DNA of 64,000 nt from Neptunicella plasticusilytica (GTDB lineage: Bacteria > Pseudomonadota > Gammaproteobacteria > Enterobacterales > Alteromonadaceae): NCBI RefSeq assembly GCF_047922965.1, contig NZ_CP150481.1, forward strand, positions 3,286,001 to 3,350,000, in the 5' to 3' direction. The notes beneath the pieces are model-generated. The model was not told the origin of the DNA. It saw only the letters and a program-made list of their open reading frames with translations, and did not search any database. A program made the translations under genes and the position numbers. Shown in pieces: positions 35,236-44,317 of this stretch. Numbering within the stretch: position 1 is the first letter of the stretch; every line of letters starts with the position of its first letter.

Positions 35236-35979
35236 CTACATTCCGAAACTGTTGGCCAGCGTACCGAAAACCAGATTCCAGCCATCCACCATCACAAACA
35301 ACATCAGCTTAAAGGGCAACGAGACAATCATAGGCGACAACATCATCATCCCCATGGCCATCAATACTGATGCCACTACCAGGTCCAGGATCAGGAACGG
35401 AATAAACAGCATAAAACCAATTTGGAAAGCCGTTTTCAATTCGCTGATCACAAAAGCCGGGATCAAAATATTCATGGTCACATCTGCCGGTTCCTGAAAC
35501 TGATCCTGATAACCTCCAATTTCCACAAAGGTTTCCAGATCTTTGACCCGGGTTTGCGCCAGCATAAAGGCTTTAAGCGGTTCCTTGGCCAACTCATAGG
35601 CCTGAATCGAGGTGATCTGTTCATCAAGATAAGGCTGCAATGCCTGTTCGTTAATCTTGTCAAACACCGGACTCATAATGAAAATACTTAAAAACAGGCT
35701 GACACCGATTAATATCTGGTTGGACGGCGATTGCTGCAAACCGATAGCCTGACGTAAAATTGACAACACCACGATAATTCGCGTAAACGAGGTCATCATC
35801 ATCAGAAATGCCGGCAACAAGCTGAGCGCGGTCATAATCGCGACCACTTGCAGGGTCATAGTGTAATCTTCCCCGCCGTTAGGGTTGGGAGTTACTGTTA
35901 ACGCCGGGATCCCCTGGGCAAACACATCAAGCGGCAACAAACCTAATGCTAACAGCCCCCATATCCAGTATTTATTCAT
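35236..35979 (-). CDS. fliP: Flagellar export gate protein FliP
   Basis: FliP forms the export gate core. The 247-residue protein has a cleavable signal peptide (MNKYWIWGLLALGLLPLDVFA), then the conserved LSLLPAFLMMMTSFTRIIVVLSILRQAIGLQQSPSNQILIG and, near the C-terminus, PAFVISELKTAFQIGFMLFIPFLILDLVVASVLMAMGMMMLSPMIVSLPFKLMLFV. The ATG at 35979 has GGGGTGA close upstream and is preferred over the GTG three codons earlier. It overlaps fliO by eight bases. Confidence 0.95.
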   Translation of the reverse strand: MNKYWIWGLLALGLLPLDVFAQGIPALTVTPNPNGGEDYTMTLQVVAIMTALSLLPAFLMMMTSFTRIIVVLSILRQAIGLQQSPSNQILIGVSLFLSIFIMSPVFDKINEQALQPYLDEQITSIQAYELAKEPLKAFMLAQTRVKDLETFVEIGGYQDQFQEPADVTMNILIPAFVISELKTAFQIGFMLFIPFLILDLVVASVLMAMGMMMLSPMIVSLPFKLMLFVMVDGWNLVFGTLANSFGM

Positions 35980-36415
35980 CACGCTCACCCCGGTTATGTT
36001 TCATCAACTGATTCAGCTTGTCTTTAAAACCTTCTGACTGGGCTTCGACGCTAACCGGATTTTCCATTTTGCTCAGATGATTAATATTCTGGGTGGTGAT
36101 ACCTAATAAATGCTGCTCATCGCCCACTTGAATCAACATGATCCGCTCGCGATTCCCGAGTGCCATTGAAGAAACCACTTTCATTTGGGCACTACCGGTT
36201 TGAGTGACATTAAACCGACGCATGACGTATCCCAGCCCGAAGATAAGCGCGAGAACAACAATCAATGACAGTAAAATTGACACATAGGTAGAAGCACTAG
36301 TGGGAGATACAGATTGTGCAAAACAGGATTGGGAAATAAGCAAGAGCCCGCCCAGCAAGGGGCGGGAGACTTTTTTAACGGAGTTTTTTGATTCTTTCGA
36401 TTTGACTAATAACAT
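35972..36415 (-). CDS. fliO: Flagellar export accessory protein FliO
   Basis: FliO helps assemble the FliP complex. The 147-residue protein has a leader-like hydrophobic stretch (about residues 20-33, LLGGLLLISQSCFA), a membrane segment near 45-65 (YVSILLSLIVVLALIFGLGYVMRRF) and a small cytoplasmic domain with MALGNRERIMLIQVGDEQHLLGIT, typical of FliO. The only ATG is at 36415, 41 bases inside fliN, with no strong ribosome site; a TTG near the fliN stop is possible. The start is therefore uncertain; the function is clear. Confidence 0.88.
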   Translation of the reverse strand: MLLVKSKESKNSVKKVSRPLLGGLLLISQSCFAQSVSPTSASTYVSILLSLIVVLALIFGLGYVMRRFNVTQTGSAQMKVVSSMALGNRERIMLIQVGDEQHLLGITTQNINHLSKMENPVSVEAQSEGFKDKLNQLMKHNRGERDE

Positions 36416-36788
36416 CGGTTAAGCGGATACCAAATTTATCGTTGACGACTACTACTTCTCCATGAGCAATCAACGTGCCATTTATTAATACATCTAATGG
36501 CTCACCCGCGACCCGATCCAGTTCAACCACTGATCCCTGGTTCAACTGCAATAAATTTCGAATACTGATATGACTACGCCCGACTTCCATCGAGATGGTC
36601 ACAGGGATATCCAGAATGGAGTCGAGCTTGCGCTTTTCTTCCACCGAAATATTGGCGTCTTCCTTTAATTCATCATATTCAGCAACCTGAACATCCTCGT
36701 TTGCATCAGATTCTTCCGCCTCTGCATCTGCCTGTTCGGCCATCGCAGCCGCCCAATCGTCCATGCCGTCTTCGTTTTCGGTACTCAT
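36375..36788 (-). CDS. fliN: Flagellar motor switch protein FliN
   Basis: FliN is part of the cytoplasmic switch (C-ring), binding CheY-P and the export ATPase complex. The 137-residue protein has a long acidic N-terminal tail (about residues 1-55, rich in Asp, Glu and Ala) and a SpoA domain: ILDIPVTISMEVGRSHISIRNLLQLNQGSVVELDRVAGEPLDVLINGTLIAHGEVVVVNDKFGIRLTDVI. It follows fliM by 19 bases and overlaps fliO. Confidence 0.95.
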   Translation of the reverse strand: MSTENEDGMDDWAAAMAEQADAEAEESDANEDVQVAEYDELKEDANISVEEKRKLDSILDIPVTISMEVGRSHISIRNLLQLNQGSVVELDRVAGEPLDVLINGTLIAHGEVVVVNDKFGIRLTDVISQIERIKKLR

Positions 36789-36807
36789 CTGCTACCTCTT
36801 CATGTTG

Positions 36808-37866
36808 CTACAGGTCTTCTTCAAGTATTTGAAGTTCGGCGTCGCTGTCGATCCGACGCCCACCTTTGGTTAATAACTGTAATTCGGATTTAACCGACAC
36901 CGGACGCTGAATTTTCTCGGTAATTTTCAGTGCCACATTGTCGCGGGAGCGTCCCAATTTGGTACGGAAGGTGGGTAAATCCTCCACCGACATCACCACA
37001 TGCTCCGGCATTTCGATAGGAATAATGTCACCAGCCTGCAAGTCCATGACTTCCTGTAAGGATAGATCAAACTCAAGTAAGTCAGCAGTCACTTCCACCT
37101 TAACATCCATAATTTCATCACGCAGCGCCTTGGACCAGCGCAAATCTGTATCTTCCTTATCACTTTGCACCCCGGCATCCAGCAGTTCGCGAATAGGTTC
37201 CAGCATTGAATAGGGCAACGCCACATGGAAATCACCACCGCCGCCATCCAGTTCGATATGGAAGGAACTAATCACCACCACCTCGGTCGGGTTAACAATA
37301 TTGGCCATGGCCGGATTCACTTCCGAATCCAGATATTCAAAGGATACATCCATTACCGGTGACCAGGCTTCTTTATAATCTTCAAACACCAGTTTGAGCA
37401 GCATCTGGATAATACGTCGCTCGGTGGGAGTAAACTCACGTCCTTCAATCTTGGCGTGGAAACGGCCATCCCCACCAAAAAAGTTATCCACCAGAATAAA
37501 TACCAGACGGGCTTCCATGGTAATCAGGCCGGTGCCTTTTAGCGGACGAAAACGCACCATGTTCAGGCTGGTAGGAACAAACAGGGTATGTATGTACTCA
37601 CCAAACTTGATCATCTGGATGCCGTTAATCGATACCTCGGCACTGCGGCGCATCATGTTGAACAAGCTGACCCGCATATGTCTGGCAAAACGCTCGTTAA
37701 CGATTTCCAGGGTCGGCATGCGACCACGCACAATACGATCCTGTGAAGAAAAATCATATTCAATCGCCGAACCATCATCGATGGACGATTCAATTTCTTC
37801 CTCTTCGACATCATCAACCCCGTGTAACAGGGCATCAATTTCGTCTTGTGATAATAAATCGCTCAC
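36808..37866 (-). CDS. fliM: Flagellar motor switch protein FliM
   Basis: FliM receives CheY-P and sets rotation direction. The 352-residue protein starts MSDLLSQDEIDALLHG, the conserved CheY-binding peptide, followed by the middle domain (GRMPTLEIVNERFARHMRVSLFNMMRRSAEVS) and a C-terminal SpoA domain ending near QLLTKGGRRIDSDAELQILEEDL. It starts with GTG at 37866 with AGGA upstream. It lies between fliL and fliN. Confidence 0.96.
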   Translation of the reverse strand: MSDLLSQDEIDALLHGVDDVEEEEIESSIDDGSAIEYDFSSQDRIVRGRMPTLEIVNERFARHMRVSLFNMMRRSAEVSINGIQMIKFGEYIHTLFVPTSLNMVRFRPLKGTGLITMEARLVFILVDNFFGGDGRFHAKIEGREFTPTERRIIQMLLKLVFEDYKEAWSPVMDVSFEYLDSEVNPAMANIVNPTEVVVISSFHIELDGGGGDFHVALPYSMLEPIRELLDAGVQSDKEDTDLRWSKALRDEIMDVKVEVTADLLEFDLSLQEVMDLQAGDIIPIEMPEHVVMSVEDLPTFRTKLGRSRDNVALKITEKIQRPVSVKSELQLLTKGGRRIDSDAELQILEEDL

Positions 37867-37905
37867 TTCATTTTCCTGCTGTCAAAAATCTTGTTGAATA
37901 GCAAA

Positions 37906-38412
37906 CTATTGCATCACAAAGCCGGTAAACAGAACTTGTTCAACGACTTCACGGCCGGTCACATTTTTCATGGTGGCGCGCACCTCACGCAATGATTGTT
38001 CCTTAATCGCCGCTTTACCAGCTTCGGTAACCAGGTCATCTGCGTTCGAGCTACTAAATACTTTTAGCAATGCACCCTCGACCAGCGGAATATGTTTTTT
38101 AATTTCTTCTTCATTTTCAAAGCCGCGGATCATCAGCTGAACTTTAATTTCCACCAGTCTATCGCGTCCGACACCCGGAACGTTAAACGTAAACGGACGA
38201 GGCATGGCCACATACAAAGCCGTGCCGCTGGCCGGTGCAACTTGCTCTTCCCCCGGGTCTACCACCTCACCCAGTTCCGGCATATCATCACCACCAGCCA
38301 TAAAAAAATAACCGCCTACACCGCCACCAATCAAAATCACCGCAGCGGCAATGATAATAATCATTTTCTTCTTTTTGCCGCCCTGCTCTATTTTCAGTTC
38401 TTCATCTGCCAT
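37906..38412 (-). CDS. fliL: Flagellar basal body-associated protein FliL
   Basis: FliL stabilises stator units at the motor. The 168-residue protein has a short cytoplasmic N-terminus with KKKK, one membrane segment (MIIIIAAAVILIGGGVGGYFFMAG) and a periplasmic domain containing YVAMPRPFTFNVPGVGRDRLVEIKVQLMIRG and the C-terminal VLFTGFVMQ. The ATG at 38412 has AAGGGA about eight bases upstream; the longer frame to 38484 lies next to fliK and is not preferred. It is followed by fliM. Confidence 0.94.
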   Translation of the reverse strand: MADEELKIEQGGKKKKMIIIIAAAVILIGGGVGGYFFMAGGDDMPELGEVVDPGEEQVAPASGTALYVAMPRPFTFNVPGVGRDRLVEIKVQLMIRGFENEEEIKKHIPLVEGALLKVFSSSNADDLVTEAGKAAIKEQSLREVRATMKNVTGREVVEQVLFTGFVMQ

Positions 38413-38487
38413 TAAGTTATCCCTTGTGGATGAATATATCTGGAACACATTATCCAGAACTGCGGCACCTGTTGGCAATCCCAATTA

Positions 38488-40407
38488 CTAAACAAAGTAA
38501 TCAATTCCACCCAGAGCACCATTAGTGACATGCAGTTGATGTGTCTGAGTTTGCTCTTCGGTGTCATGACTGCTGTCGTCCTGGGCAAATTGGCCTCCGC
38601 CAGATGTTCCCTGCTGTTCGGCTCCACCGTTAGTTTGATCTTTTTCCTGACGCACCGTTGATTGACCTAATTCAATACCTCGTTCGGCCAGCATTTCCTT
38701 GAGACGTGGGGTACTTTGCTCCAGCATATCTCTGGCCTGCTGACTTTGTACTACAAAATTCACACTGGCTTGCTCTGCGCCTAAATGCAAGCGAATCTGC
38801 ATACTGCCCAGCTCTGGTGGATCAATACGGATATCTGCCACCAGATTTTTCTGGTTCACCATCAACTGAACCTTGTCCACCAAGGTTTTAATCCCTTCCA
38901 TTTTTTGCAAATTAGTAGTGTTTTTATCCAGTGCATTGTTATGTTGCACCAATTTGGTTTCGCCGAGGCGCACTGCCGTATCATCATTGTGTTCGCTGCC
39001 GCCATGCAGCATTGCCGCTTCGTTGCGTGTCGCCGTCATTGAGGCAAATTCCAGCACCTCAGTTATAGACTGGCGCGCAGATGCCGGAGCCAGTTCAGGA
39101 TTATTTTTGTTTAACTCACCTAATGCTTTACCTACCATCGCCTGCAAATCCAATGCTGGTTCGCGCCCCTGCTCCAGTTGCTGACGAATCTCGTTAATTC
39201 CGGCCTGCAACGAGGCAATAAAACTCTGGCGTGTTTCCGCTGGCGCGTCCGATAGCATTTGTGTGGTTAATTTATCAATTGCCTTGCTAAGCTGCTCTTT
39301 GGGAACCGCCAATAACCGTTGCATATCTTCTGTTAGCTTAGCGATATCCTGGGTGGGTAATTCGCCCTTTCCCGCCGATTTTGCTGCATCTGCATTCTGG
39401 CCGGCTAAAAAAGCCAGTACCCTGTCCACGCTGTCAAATAATTGGCTGGCGTTGGGCTCCTTCTGATCATCAGTCTTTATCGACAGTTGCTCAAGCAAAT
39501 CACTTAATGACGAGATGGCATCGGTTTCGCTACCGTTATCTGCTGCAACGGACTGTGGATCGGAAAGCTGTGACGTGCCGGACTGCAGAGTCTTAACCAG
39601 CTCGGCTAAGATATTGATGATTTCAATATTATCATCCAGGTCATCTGCTTCAGCCTTGGTCTGCAACTGGGCAAGCAACGCATCAATATCATCGATGTTG
39701 TTAACTGCATTCAAGCCAAGGTCGCTATCAAGTTCGCTATCCTGATCGATTTCCACTTCATTATCAGCGCTGCCATCGGCTGGCTGATGGGGTTTTGCAG
39801 AAAATATTTTGTCGATTAGCTTGCTCAACAAGGATTGCGATTCTTCACTGACGTCGCCCTCCTCATCCAGGGAGACAGAAGTATCACCATCTGTTGCCTT
39901 GGAAGAGGCGTTAATTTTATCCAGTAACTCCAGCCAGGCACTATGCAATTGCTGCCGAGTTAACTCGGAAGGATCGCCTTGCACAGTTTCATCAGCCAGT
40001 TCATCCGTAGACTGTGTAACCTGTTCGGCGTCTGGCGCTGCCGACTTTGCTTCTGGGCCGGGAGATGTTTTGTCGGTTTCACTCGACGCTTTACTATTCT
40101 GTGCAGCCTCATCCGCTGCTTCATCCTTGGCAGAATGACTGGCAGCTTGGGTATCCGCCGCACCTTTTTCTGCTGCTGATGCATCAATCGATTGATCTTT
40201 TTGTTGCGCGCTAGATTTATTACTGTTGTTAGATGCTGACGCTACGGAAGATTGATTTTGCTGCTTATTGGCAGAGGTGTGCTCTTTGCTGTGCTGTTCA
40301 AACATCGCGGCAAATTCTCCCGCAGACTGTTCCGTTTCCGGACCACTAGCGGCAGGTTTAGACTTTGCGGCAAGCTCTGTTGTTGAAGCGGCAAGTTGTT
40401 GCATCAT
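38488..40407 (-). CDS. fliK: Flagellar hook-length control protein FliK
   Basis: FliK measures hook length and triggers the FlhB switch. The 639-residue protein has a long, Ser/Asp/Ala/Gln-rich disordered N-terminal part and the Flg_hook domain near the C-terminus: VDKVQLMVNQKNLVADIRIDPPELGSMQIRLHLGAEQASVNFVVQSQQARDMLEQSTPRLKEMLAERG. It starts with ATG at 40407 (or the next ATG codon) with AGGAT upstream. It is the first gene of the fliKLMNOPQR-flhB unit, preceded by a sigma-54 type motif. It is distinct from the FliK-like paralogue at 14588-16573. Confidence 0.94.
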   Translation of the reverse strand: MMQQLAASTTELAAKSKPAASGPETEQSAGEFAAMFEQHSKEHTSANKQQNQSSVASASNNSNKSSAQQKDQSIDASAAEKGAADTQAASHSAKDEAADEAAQNSKASSETDKTSPGPEAKSAAPDAEQVTQSTDELADETVQGDPSELTRQQLHSAWLELLDKINASSKATDGDTSVSLDEEGDVSEESQSLLSKLIDKIFSAKPHQPADGSADNEVEIDQDSELDSDLGLNAVNNIDDIDALLAQLQTKAEADDLDDNIEIINILAELVKTLQSGTSQLSDPQSVAADNGSETDAISSLSDLLEQLSIKTDDQKEPNASQLFDSVDRVLAFLAGQNADAAKSAGKGELPTQDIAKLTEDMQRLLAVPKEQLSKAIDKLTTQMLSDAPAETRQSFIASLQAGINEIRQQLEQGREPALDLQAMVGKALGELNKNNPELAPASARQSITEVLEFASMTATRNEAAMLHGGSEHNDDTAVRLGETKLVQHNNALDKNTTNLQKMEGIKTLVDKVQLMVNQKNLVADIRIDPPELGSMQIRLHLGAEQASVNFVVQSQQARDMLEQSTPRLKEMLAERGIELGQSTVRQEKDQTNGGAEQQGTSGGGQFAQDDSSHDTEEQTQTHQLHVTNGALGGIDYFV

Positions 40408-40556
40408 AATAACGTTATCCTAGCACAATGCGTTTAACCATCTGTTTTTAATAAATATTCTAGTAAAACTAGAGTGGTGAACATCTATAATATGGCAGGC
40501 TATCCAAGCATGTTTTAGCAAATTTACCGCTTGTACCTACGTCGTGTTAGAAATAT

Positions 40557-40573
40557 TGCAATTCCTATTCCAA
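40557..40573 (-). promoter_or_regulatory. Sigma-54 type promoter candidate before fliK
   Basis: On the minus strand TTGGAATAGGAATTGCA has GG-N10-GC spacing and TTGCA at -12; the -24 half matches only TTGG. It lies 150 bases upstream of fliK in an otherwise gene-free gap. An inverted repeat TCTAG-TAAAA-CTAGA at 40459-40473 follows downstream in the leader. Confidence 0.65.
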
Positions 40574-40628
40574 CGTTTAAATTTGGATAAAATTATTTGC
40601 AGTTTAGAGGCTGTTTATCTTGCGCGGG

Positions 40629-41069
40629 TTATGCGCGAGCGCGGATAAATTTCTGGATAGACAACTCATCCAGTAATTTTTGTTCTTCCTTGAGTTCTTT
40701 AAGTTCACGTTGTTGCAGTTTTTTATCCAACAACATATCAACGGCCTTGCGTTTACGTTGTTGTTTAAGCCACAACTCACGGCGTTGATCGGCCACCAAT
40801 TTGGCTCTGGCAATCAATTTATTTTGCTCTTCACAGGCTTTATCCAGCTTGCCGATAAAGGACTGGTGCTGACCATAAGATAACGCCTTGACGCCATCGG
40901 CCCCTTTTCGCTGGATCTGGCGTAAATAATCCAGCCGGTAATTTTCCAGCCCCGCCAACTTGTTTTTATTGGTTACCCATTGTTGCTGGGCCTGCTGGAA
41001 ATCGCGCGCCAGTTTATCTTCTTTCTCTTTTTCCCACTTGGCCACCATGAGTAATTGTTTATCTGGCAT
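40629..41069 (-). CDS. fliJ: Flagellar export chaperone FliJ
   Basis: FliJ is a coiled-coil protein that works with the FliI ATPase and cycles export chaperones. The 146-residue protein is almost wholly helical with charged heptads: KWEKEKEDKLARDFQQAQQQWV, then LENYRLDYLRQIQRKGADGVKALSYGQHQSFIGKLDKACEEQNKLI. It starts with ATG at 41069, six bases after fliI, and ends the fliEFGHIJ unit. Primary sequence is poorly conserved in this family; position and coiled-coil make-up support the call. Confidence 0.9.
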   Translation of the reverse strand: MPDKQLLMVAKWEKEKEDKLARDFQQAQQQWVTNKNKLAGLENYRLDYLRQIQRKGADGVKALSYGQHQSFIGKLDKACEEQNKLIARAKLVADQRRELWLKQQRKRKAVDMLLDKKLQQRELKELKEEQKLLDELSIQKFIRARA

Positions 41070-41075
41070 GACGGC

Positions 41076-42407
41076 TTAGCCTTTACCCAGAGCCTGGGCA
41101 AGTTTGGTCATATCTTGCAGGCTTTCATCGTATGGAGTGATTTGTTTCATGCCTTGCTGGAATAACTGACTGATTGCCGGTTCGGCATTAATGGCCAGAT
41201 CAATTCTGGGATCGGTTCCTTTGGTATAAGCGCCAATACTGATTAAATCGCGGTTTTGCTGATAATTAGAATACACCTGACGAATTCGACGTGACGCGGC
41301 TAAATGCTCTTCACTGACGACCATTGGCATCACCCGGCTAATGGAGGCTTCAACATCAATAGCAGGATAATGTCCTGAATCGGATAAACGCCGGGCCAGC
41401 ACAATATGTCCATCCAGTATCGCTCTTGCCGCGTCGGCAATCGGGTCCTGCAGATCATCACCTTCCACCAACACAGTATAAAATGCGGTGATAGATCCCT
41501 GGCTGGCACTGCCATTACCCGCCCGTTCGACCAATGCCGGTAAACGGGCAAATACCGAAGGTGGATAGCCTTTGGTCGCGGGTGGTTCCCCCACAGCCAA
41601 GGCAATTTCACGCTGCGCCATGGCATAACGGGTGAGTGAATCCACCAACAGCAATACATTCATGCCTTGATCACGAAAATATTCGGCAATACTTACCGCC
41701 GTTTCACAGCCTTTGAGACGCATTAGTGGCGAGGTATCCGCAGGGGCCGCAACCACTACAGATTTTTGACGCTCTTCGTCGCCCAAAATATCATGGATAA
41801 ATTCTTTGACCTCGCGGCCCCTTTCACCAATAAGGCCAACAACGACCACATCGGCGCTGGTGCCGCGGGTCATCATCCCCAACAGCACGCTTTTGCCCAC
41901 ACCACTACCAGCGAACAGTCCCATTCGCTGGCCTTGTCCAACGGTAAGCATGGCATTAACCGCACGCACGCCCACATCCAGAGGTCTTTCAATGGGTTTG
42001 CGCAATAACGGATTCATTGGCGGACGTGTCAGTGGCACGCGCTGGTCAGTTTTAATCGGCCCCAGTCCGTCCAGAGGCTGACCATTGCCATCCACCACGC
42101 GACCAAGTAATTCCATTCCCACCGGAATGCCCTGCTCACGACTAAGTGGTTGCACACGAGAACCCGGCACTATGCCTTTAACCGCTTCGGTTGGCATCAG
42201 GTAAGTAATATTCTCGGCAAAACCCACCACTTCGGCTTCAATCTCGCCATCGATAGTTTGCACCAGACATTGACTACCAACCGGTAACTGACAGCCAACG
42301 GCTTCCAGGGTAAGACCAATGCCGCGTACCAATTTTCCCTCGGCAACAGTTTGTGGATTAGGGACTTGAGTCTGATACTGCTTGATACGTTCAAGTAAAC
42401 TGGACAC
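41076..42407 (-). CDS. fliI: Flagellar export ATPase FliI
   Basis: FliI is the hexameric export ATPase related to F1-beta. The 443-residue protein has Walker A GLFAGSGVGKSVLLGMM, the Walker B region VLLLVDSLTRYAMAQREIALAVGEPPATKGYPPSVF and the C-terminal helical domain. It starts with GTG at 42407 with GAGG about seven bases upstream; the fliH stop is nine bases before. It is standard in length and order. Confidence 0.96.
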   Translation of the reverse strand: MSSLLERIKQYQTQVPNPQTVAEGKLVRGIGLTLEAVGCQLPVGSQCLVQTIDGEIEAEVVGFAENITYLMPTEAVKGIVPGSRVQPLSREQGIPVGMELLGRVVDGNGQPLDGLGPIKTDQRVPLTRPPMNPLLRKPIERPLDVGVRAVNAMLTVGQGQRMGLFAGSGVGKSVLLGMMTRGTSADVVVVGLIGERGREVKEFIHDILGDEERQKSVVVAAPADTSPLMRLKGCETAVSIAEYFRDQGMNVLLLVDSLTRYAMAQREIALAVGEPPATKGYPPSVFARLPALVERAGNGSASQGSITAFYTVLVEGDDLQDPIADAARAILDGHIVLARRLSDSGHYPAIDVEASISRVMPMVVSEEHLAASRRIRQVYSNYQQNRDLISIGAYTKGTDPRIDLAINAEPAISQLFQQGMKQITPYDESLQDMTKLAQALGKG

Positions 42408-42416
42408 GGATTAACC

Positions 42417-43205
42417 TCATTGATAATTAAGGCCTTGCTGCAACAGAAATTTGTCCAGCACATCACGGGTACGACGTTCTACCGACAAGTCAACGGCATT
42501 GCTATCGGTGACAATATCGCAACCGCCGCGCGCCATATCCGGTGTTTCAATCAGTCTCCAATGATGTCGCTCAATATCTTCTTCACTGAAATGTTGTTTG
42601 ATTAATACCAAATCATCCGGATGCAAGCGGATCTGATATTGTTTATCGGCAATAGGTAGTACTTTTAACCCTTCACTCAAGGCCTGAAAAATAATGTCCT
42701 GATTGGTAGTGACTTCGCAGCGTATTACCGCTTTAGCTAAAGACGTTGCCAACAATACCAGTTCATTTTCCAGTTGTTTGTCGACTTTTTCCACAGGCTT
42801 GATCAGTTGTTCAAGCAGCTTCTGCCATTGTTCACGTTGCTGGTTGCTCTCTTCCTGTCCGGCGCTTAATCCCTCGTCTTTACCTTGCTCAAACCCTTGC
42901 TCGTAGCCTTGTTGGTGACCTTCTGCCTGACCTTGCTCCTGACCTTTTTGCAATCCTTCCTGCTGGCCTTGGTCAAAACCTTCCTGATAGGCTGCCTGAC
43001 GAATCGCTTCAATCTCATCGGCTGTAGGTAAGCTTAGTTCCTGTTCAGTTTCACTTTCCGGTGGTTCATACACCCAGTTGCTGGTTTTATTAATCGCATT
43101 GGTTTTACCCGCCTCGCGGGCGCGTTGCTCTTCATCCTCAATCAGCGGCAATTCCCAGGCTTTAATCGCCTCGGATAATTCGTCATCCGTATCCCGTTCA
43201 GACAT
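42417..43205 (-). CDS. fliH: Flagellar export ATPase regulator FliH
   Basis: FliH dimerises, inhibits FliI and links it to the C-ring. The 262-residue protein has an acidic N-terminus, a run of GxxxG-type units (residues about 80-125, with QEGFDQGQQEGLQKGQEQGQ), which is a FliH hallmark, and a C-terminal domain resembling the F-type delta subunit (LLATSLAKAVIRCEVTTNQDII). The frame is open to a TTG at 43229, but ATG at 43205 (MSERDTDDELSEAI) is the better start. It lies between fliG and fliI. Confidence 0.93.
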   Translation of the reverse strand: MSERDTDDELSEAIKAWELPLIEDEEQRAREAGKTNAINKTSNWVYEPPESETEQELSLPTADEIEAIRQAAYQEGFDQGQQEGLQKGQEQGQAEGHQQGYEQGFEQGKDEGLSAGQEESNQQREQWQKLLEQLIKPVEKVDKQLENELVLLATSLAKAVIRCEVTTNQDIIFQALSEGLKVLPIADKQYQIRLHPDDLVLIKQHFSEEDIERHHWRLIETPDMARGGCDIVTDSNAVDLSVERRTRDVLDKFLLQQGLNYQ

Positions 43206-43244
43206 ATAGGTGTTCAGCCTCGCAACCAATAATGTTTAAACTGA

Positions 43245-44285
43245 TTAGAGGAACTCATCTCCGCCTCCACCGCCAAGCATAATTTCACCGGCATCGGCCA
43301 GACGACGAGCCACTGACAGTATTTCTTTCTGTGCGGCTTCCACTTCACTAACTCGCACCGGTCCCAACGCTTCAAGGTCATCCAGCAACATTTCGGCCGC
43401 CCGTTTGGACATATTGCTGGTGATTTTTTCTTTAAGATTATCATCAGCACCCTTGATGGCTTTAAGCAACGCCTCTTGTTGTACTTCACGCAGAATGGTC
43501 TGAATGGCGCGATCGTCGGCATCCACCAGATTATCAAACACGAACATCAGATCCTGGATTTGCTGACTCATCTCTTCGTCTTGCTCACGAATAGCATCCA
43601 TCAATTGACCTTCGATATTGGTATCCAGGTAGTTCATAATCTCGGCTGCGGATTTCAGGCCGCCCATTTTGGCTGCCTGTGCCCCGGCTTGACCGGCAAA
43701 CTGTTTCTCCATAATTTCATTCAATTCTTGCAAGGCTGCGGGCTGTACTTCTTCCAGATTGGCGATACGCATCATCAGATCGAGGCGCACTTTTTCCGGG
43801 AACTGAGCCATAATTTCGGCCGACTGTTCGGCGTCCAGATAGGACATCACTATGGTCTGGATCTGCGGATGCTCATGACGAATAATGCCGGCAACCTGTT
43901 TGGAATCCATCCATTTTAGCGAGTCCAGACCTTTGGCCCCGCCGCCGGCCAGGATTTGGTCAATCAGATTGGCGGCTTTATCTTCACCTAACGCAGCGGT
44001 CAGGGCTTTTTTAACAAAATCCTGACTCTGGAAACCGATGGTGCTGTAATTCTGAATTTCTTCGATAAAATGTTTATGCACTGCGGTAATTTTATTTTGG
44101 GTCATATCCTCGATGCTGGCCATCGCGGTTCCCAACTTCTGCACCTGCTTGGGCTCCAGATGCTTGAGGATCTGGGCGGCATCTTCTTCGGATAAACTCA
44201 GTAACAGGATTGACGCTTTTTCAACCCCTTCCAGTTTACCGACGTCATAACCTGTCGATTGTTGTTCTGCTAATTCTTCAGCCAT
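43245..44285 (-). CDS. fliG: Flagellar motor switch protein FliG
   Basis: FliG couples the stator to rotation through charged residues in its C-terminal domain. The 346-residue protein has N, middle (with the EHPQ motif, RHEHPQIQTIVMSYL) and C domains (FVFDNLVDADDRAIQTILREV). ATG at 44285 is preferred over GTG one codon earlier. It lies between fliF and fliH with usual spacing. Confidence 0.96.
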   Translation of the reverse strand: MAEELAEQQSTGYDVGKLEGVEKASILLLSLSEEDAAQILKHLEPKQVQKLGTAMASIEDMTQNKITAVHKHFIEEIQNYSTIGFQSQDFVKKALTAALGEDKAANLIDQILAGGGAKGLDSLKWMDSKQVAGIIRHEHPQIQTIVMSYLDAEQSAEIMAQFPEKVRLDLMMRIANLEEVQPAALQELNEIMEKQFAGQAGAQAAKMGGLKSAAEIMNYLDTNIEGQLMDAIREQDEEMSQQIQDLMFVFDNLVDADDRAIQTILREVQQEALLKAIKGADDNLKEKITSNMSKRAAEMLLDDLEALGPVRVSEVEAAQKEILSVARRLADAGEIMLGGGGGDEFL

Positions 44286-44317
44286 CACTTTTGCCTATCT
44301 ATTAGTATCAATTGCTA

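Noticed and set aside
37394..37897. 167-residue open frame opposite fliM
   Set aside because: Antisense to a conserved gene and low-complexity Ser/Arg-rich; a shadow.
42643..42650. GCCGATAA on the minus strand inside fliH
   Set aside because: It lies within coding sequence, and the nearest TAAA is only 13 bases away; not a plausible promoter.
43476..43919. 147-residue open frame on the plus strand opposite fliG
   Set aside because: Antisense to fliG with His/Phe-rich composition and no ribosome site; a shadow.
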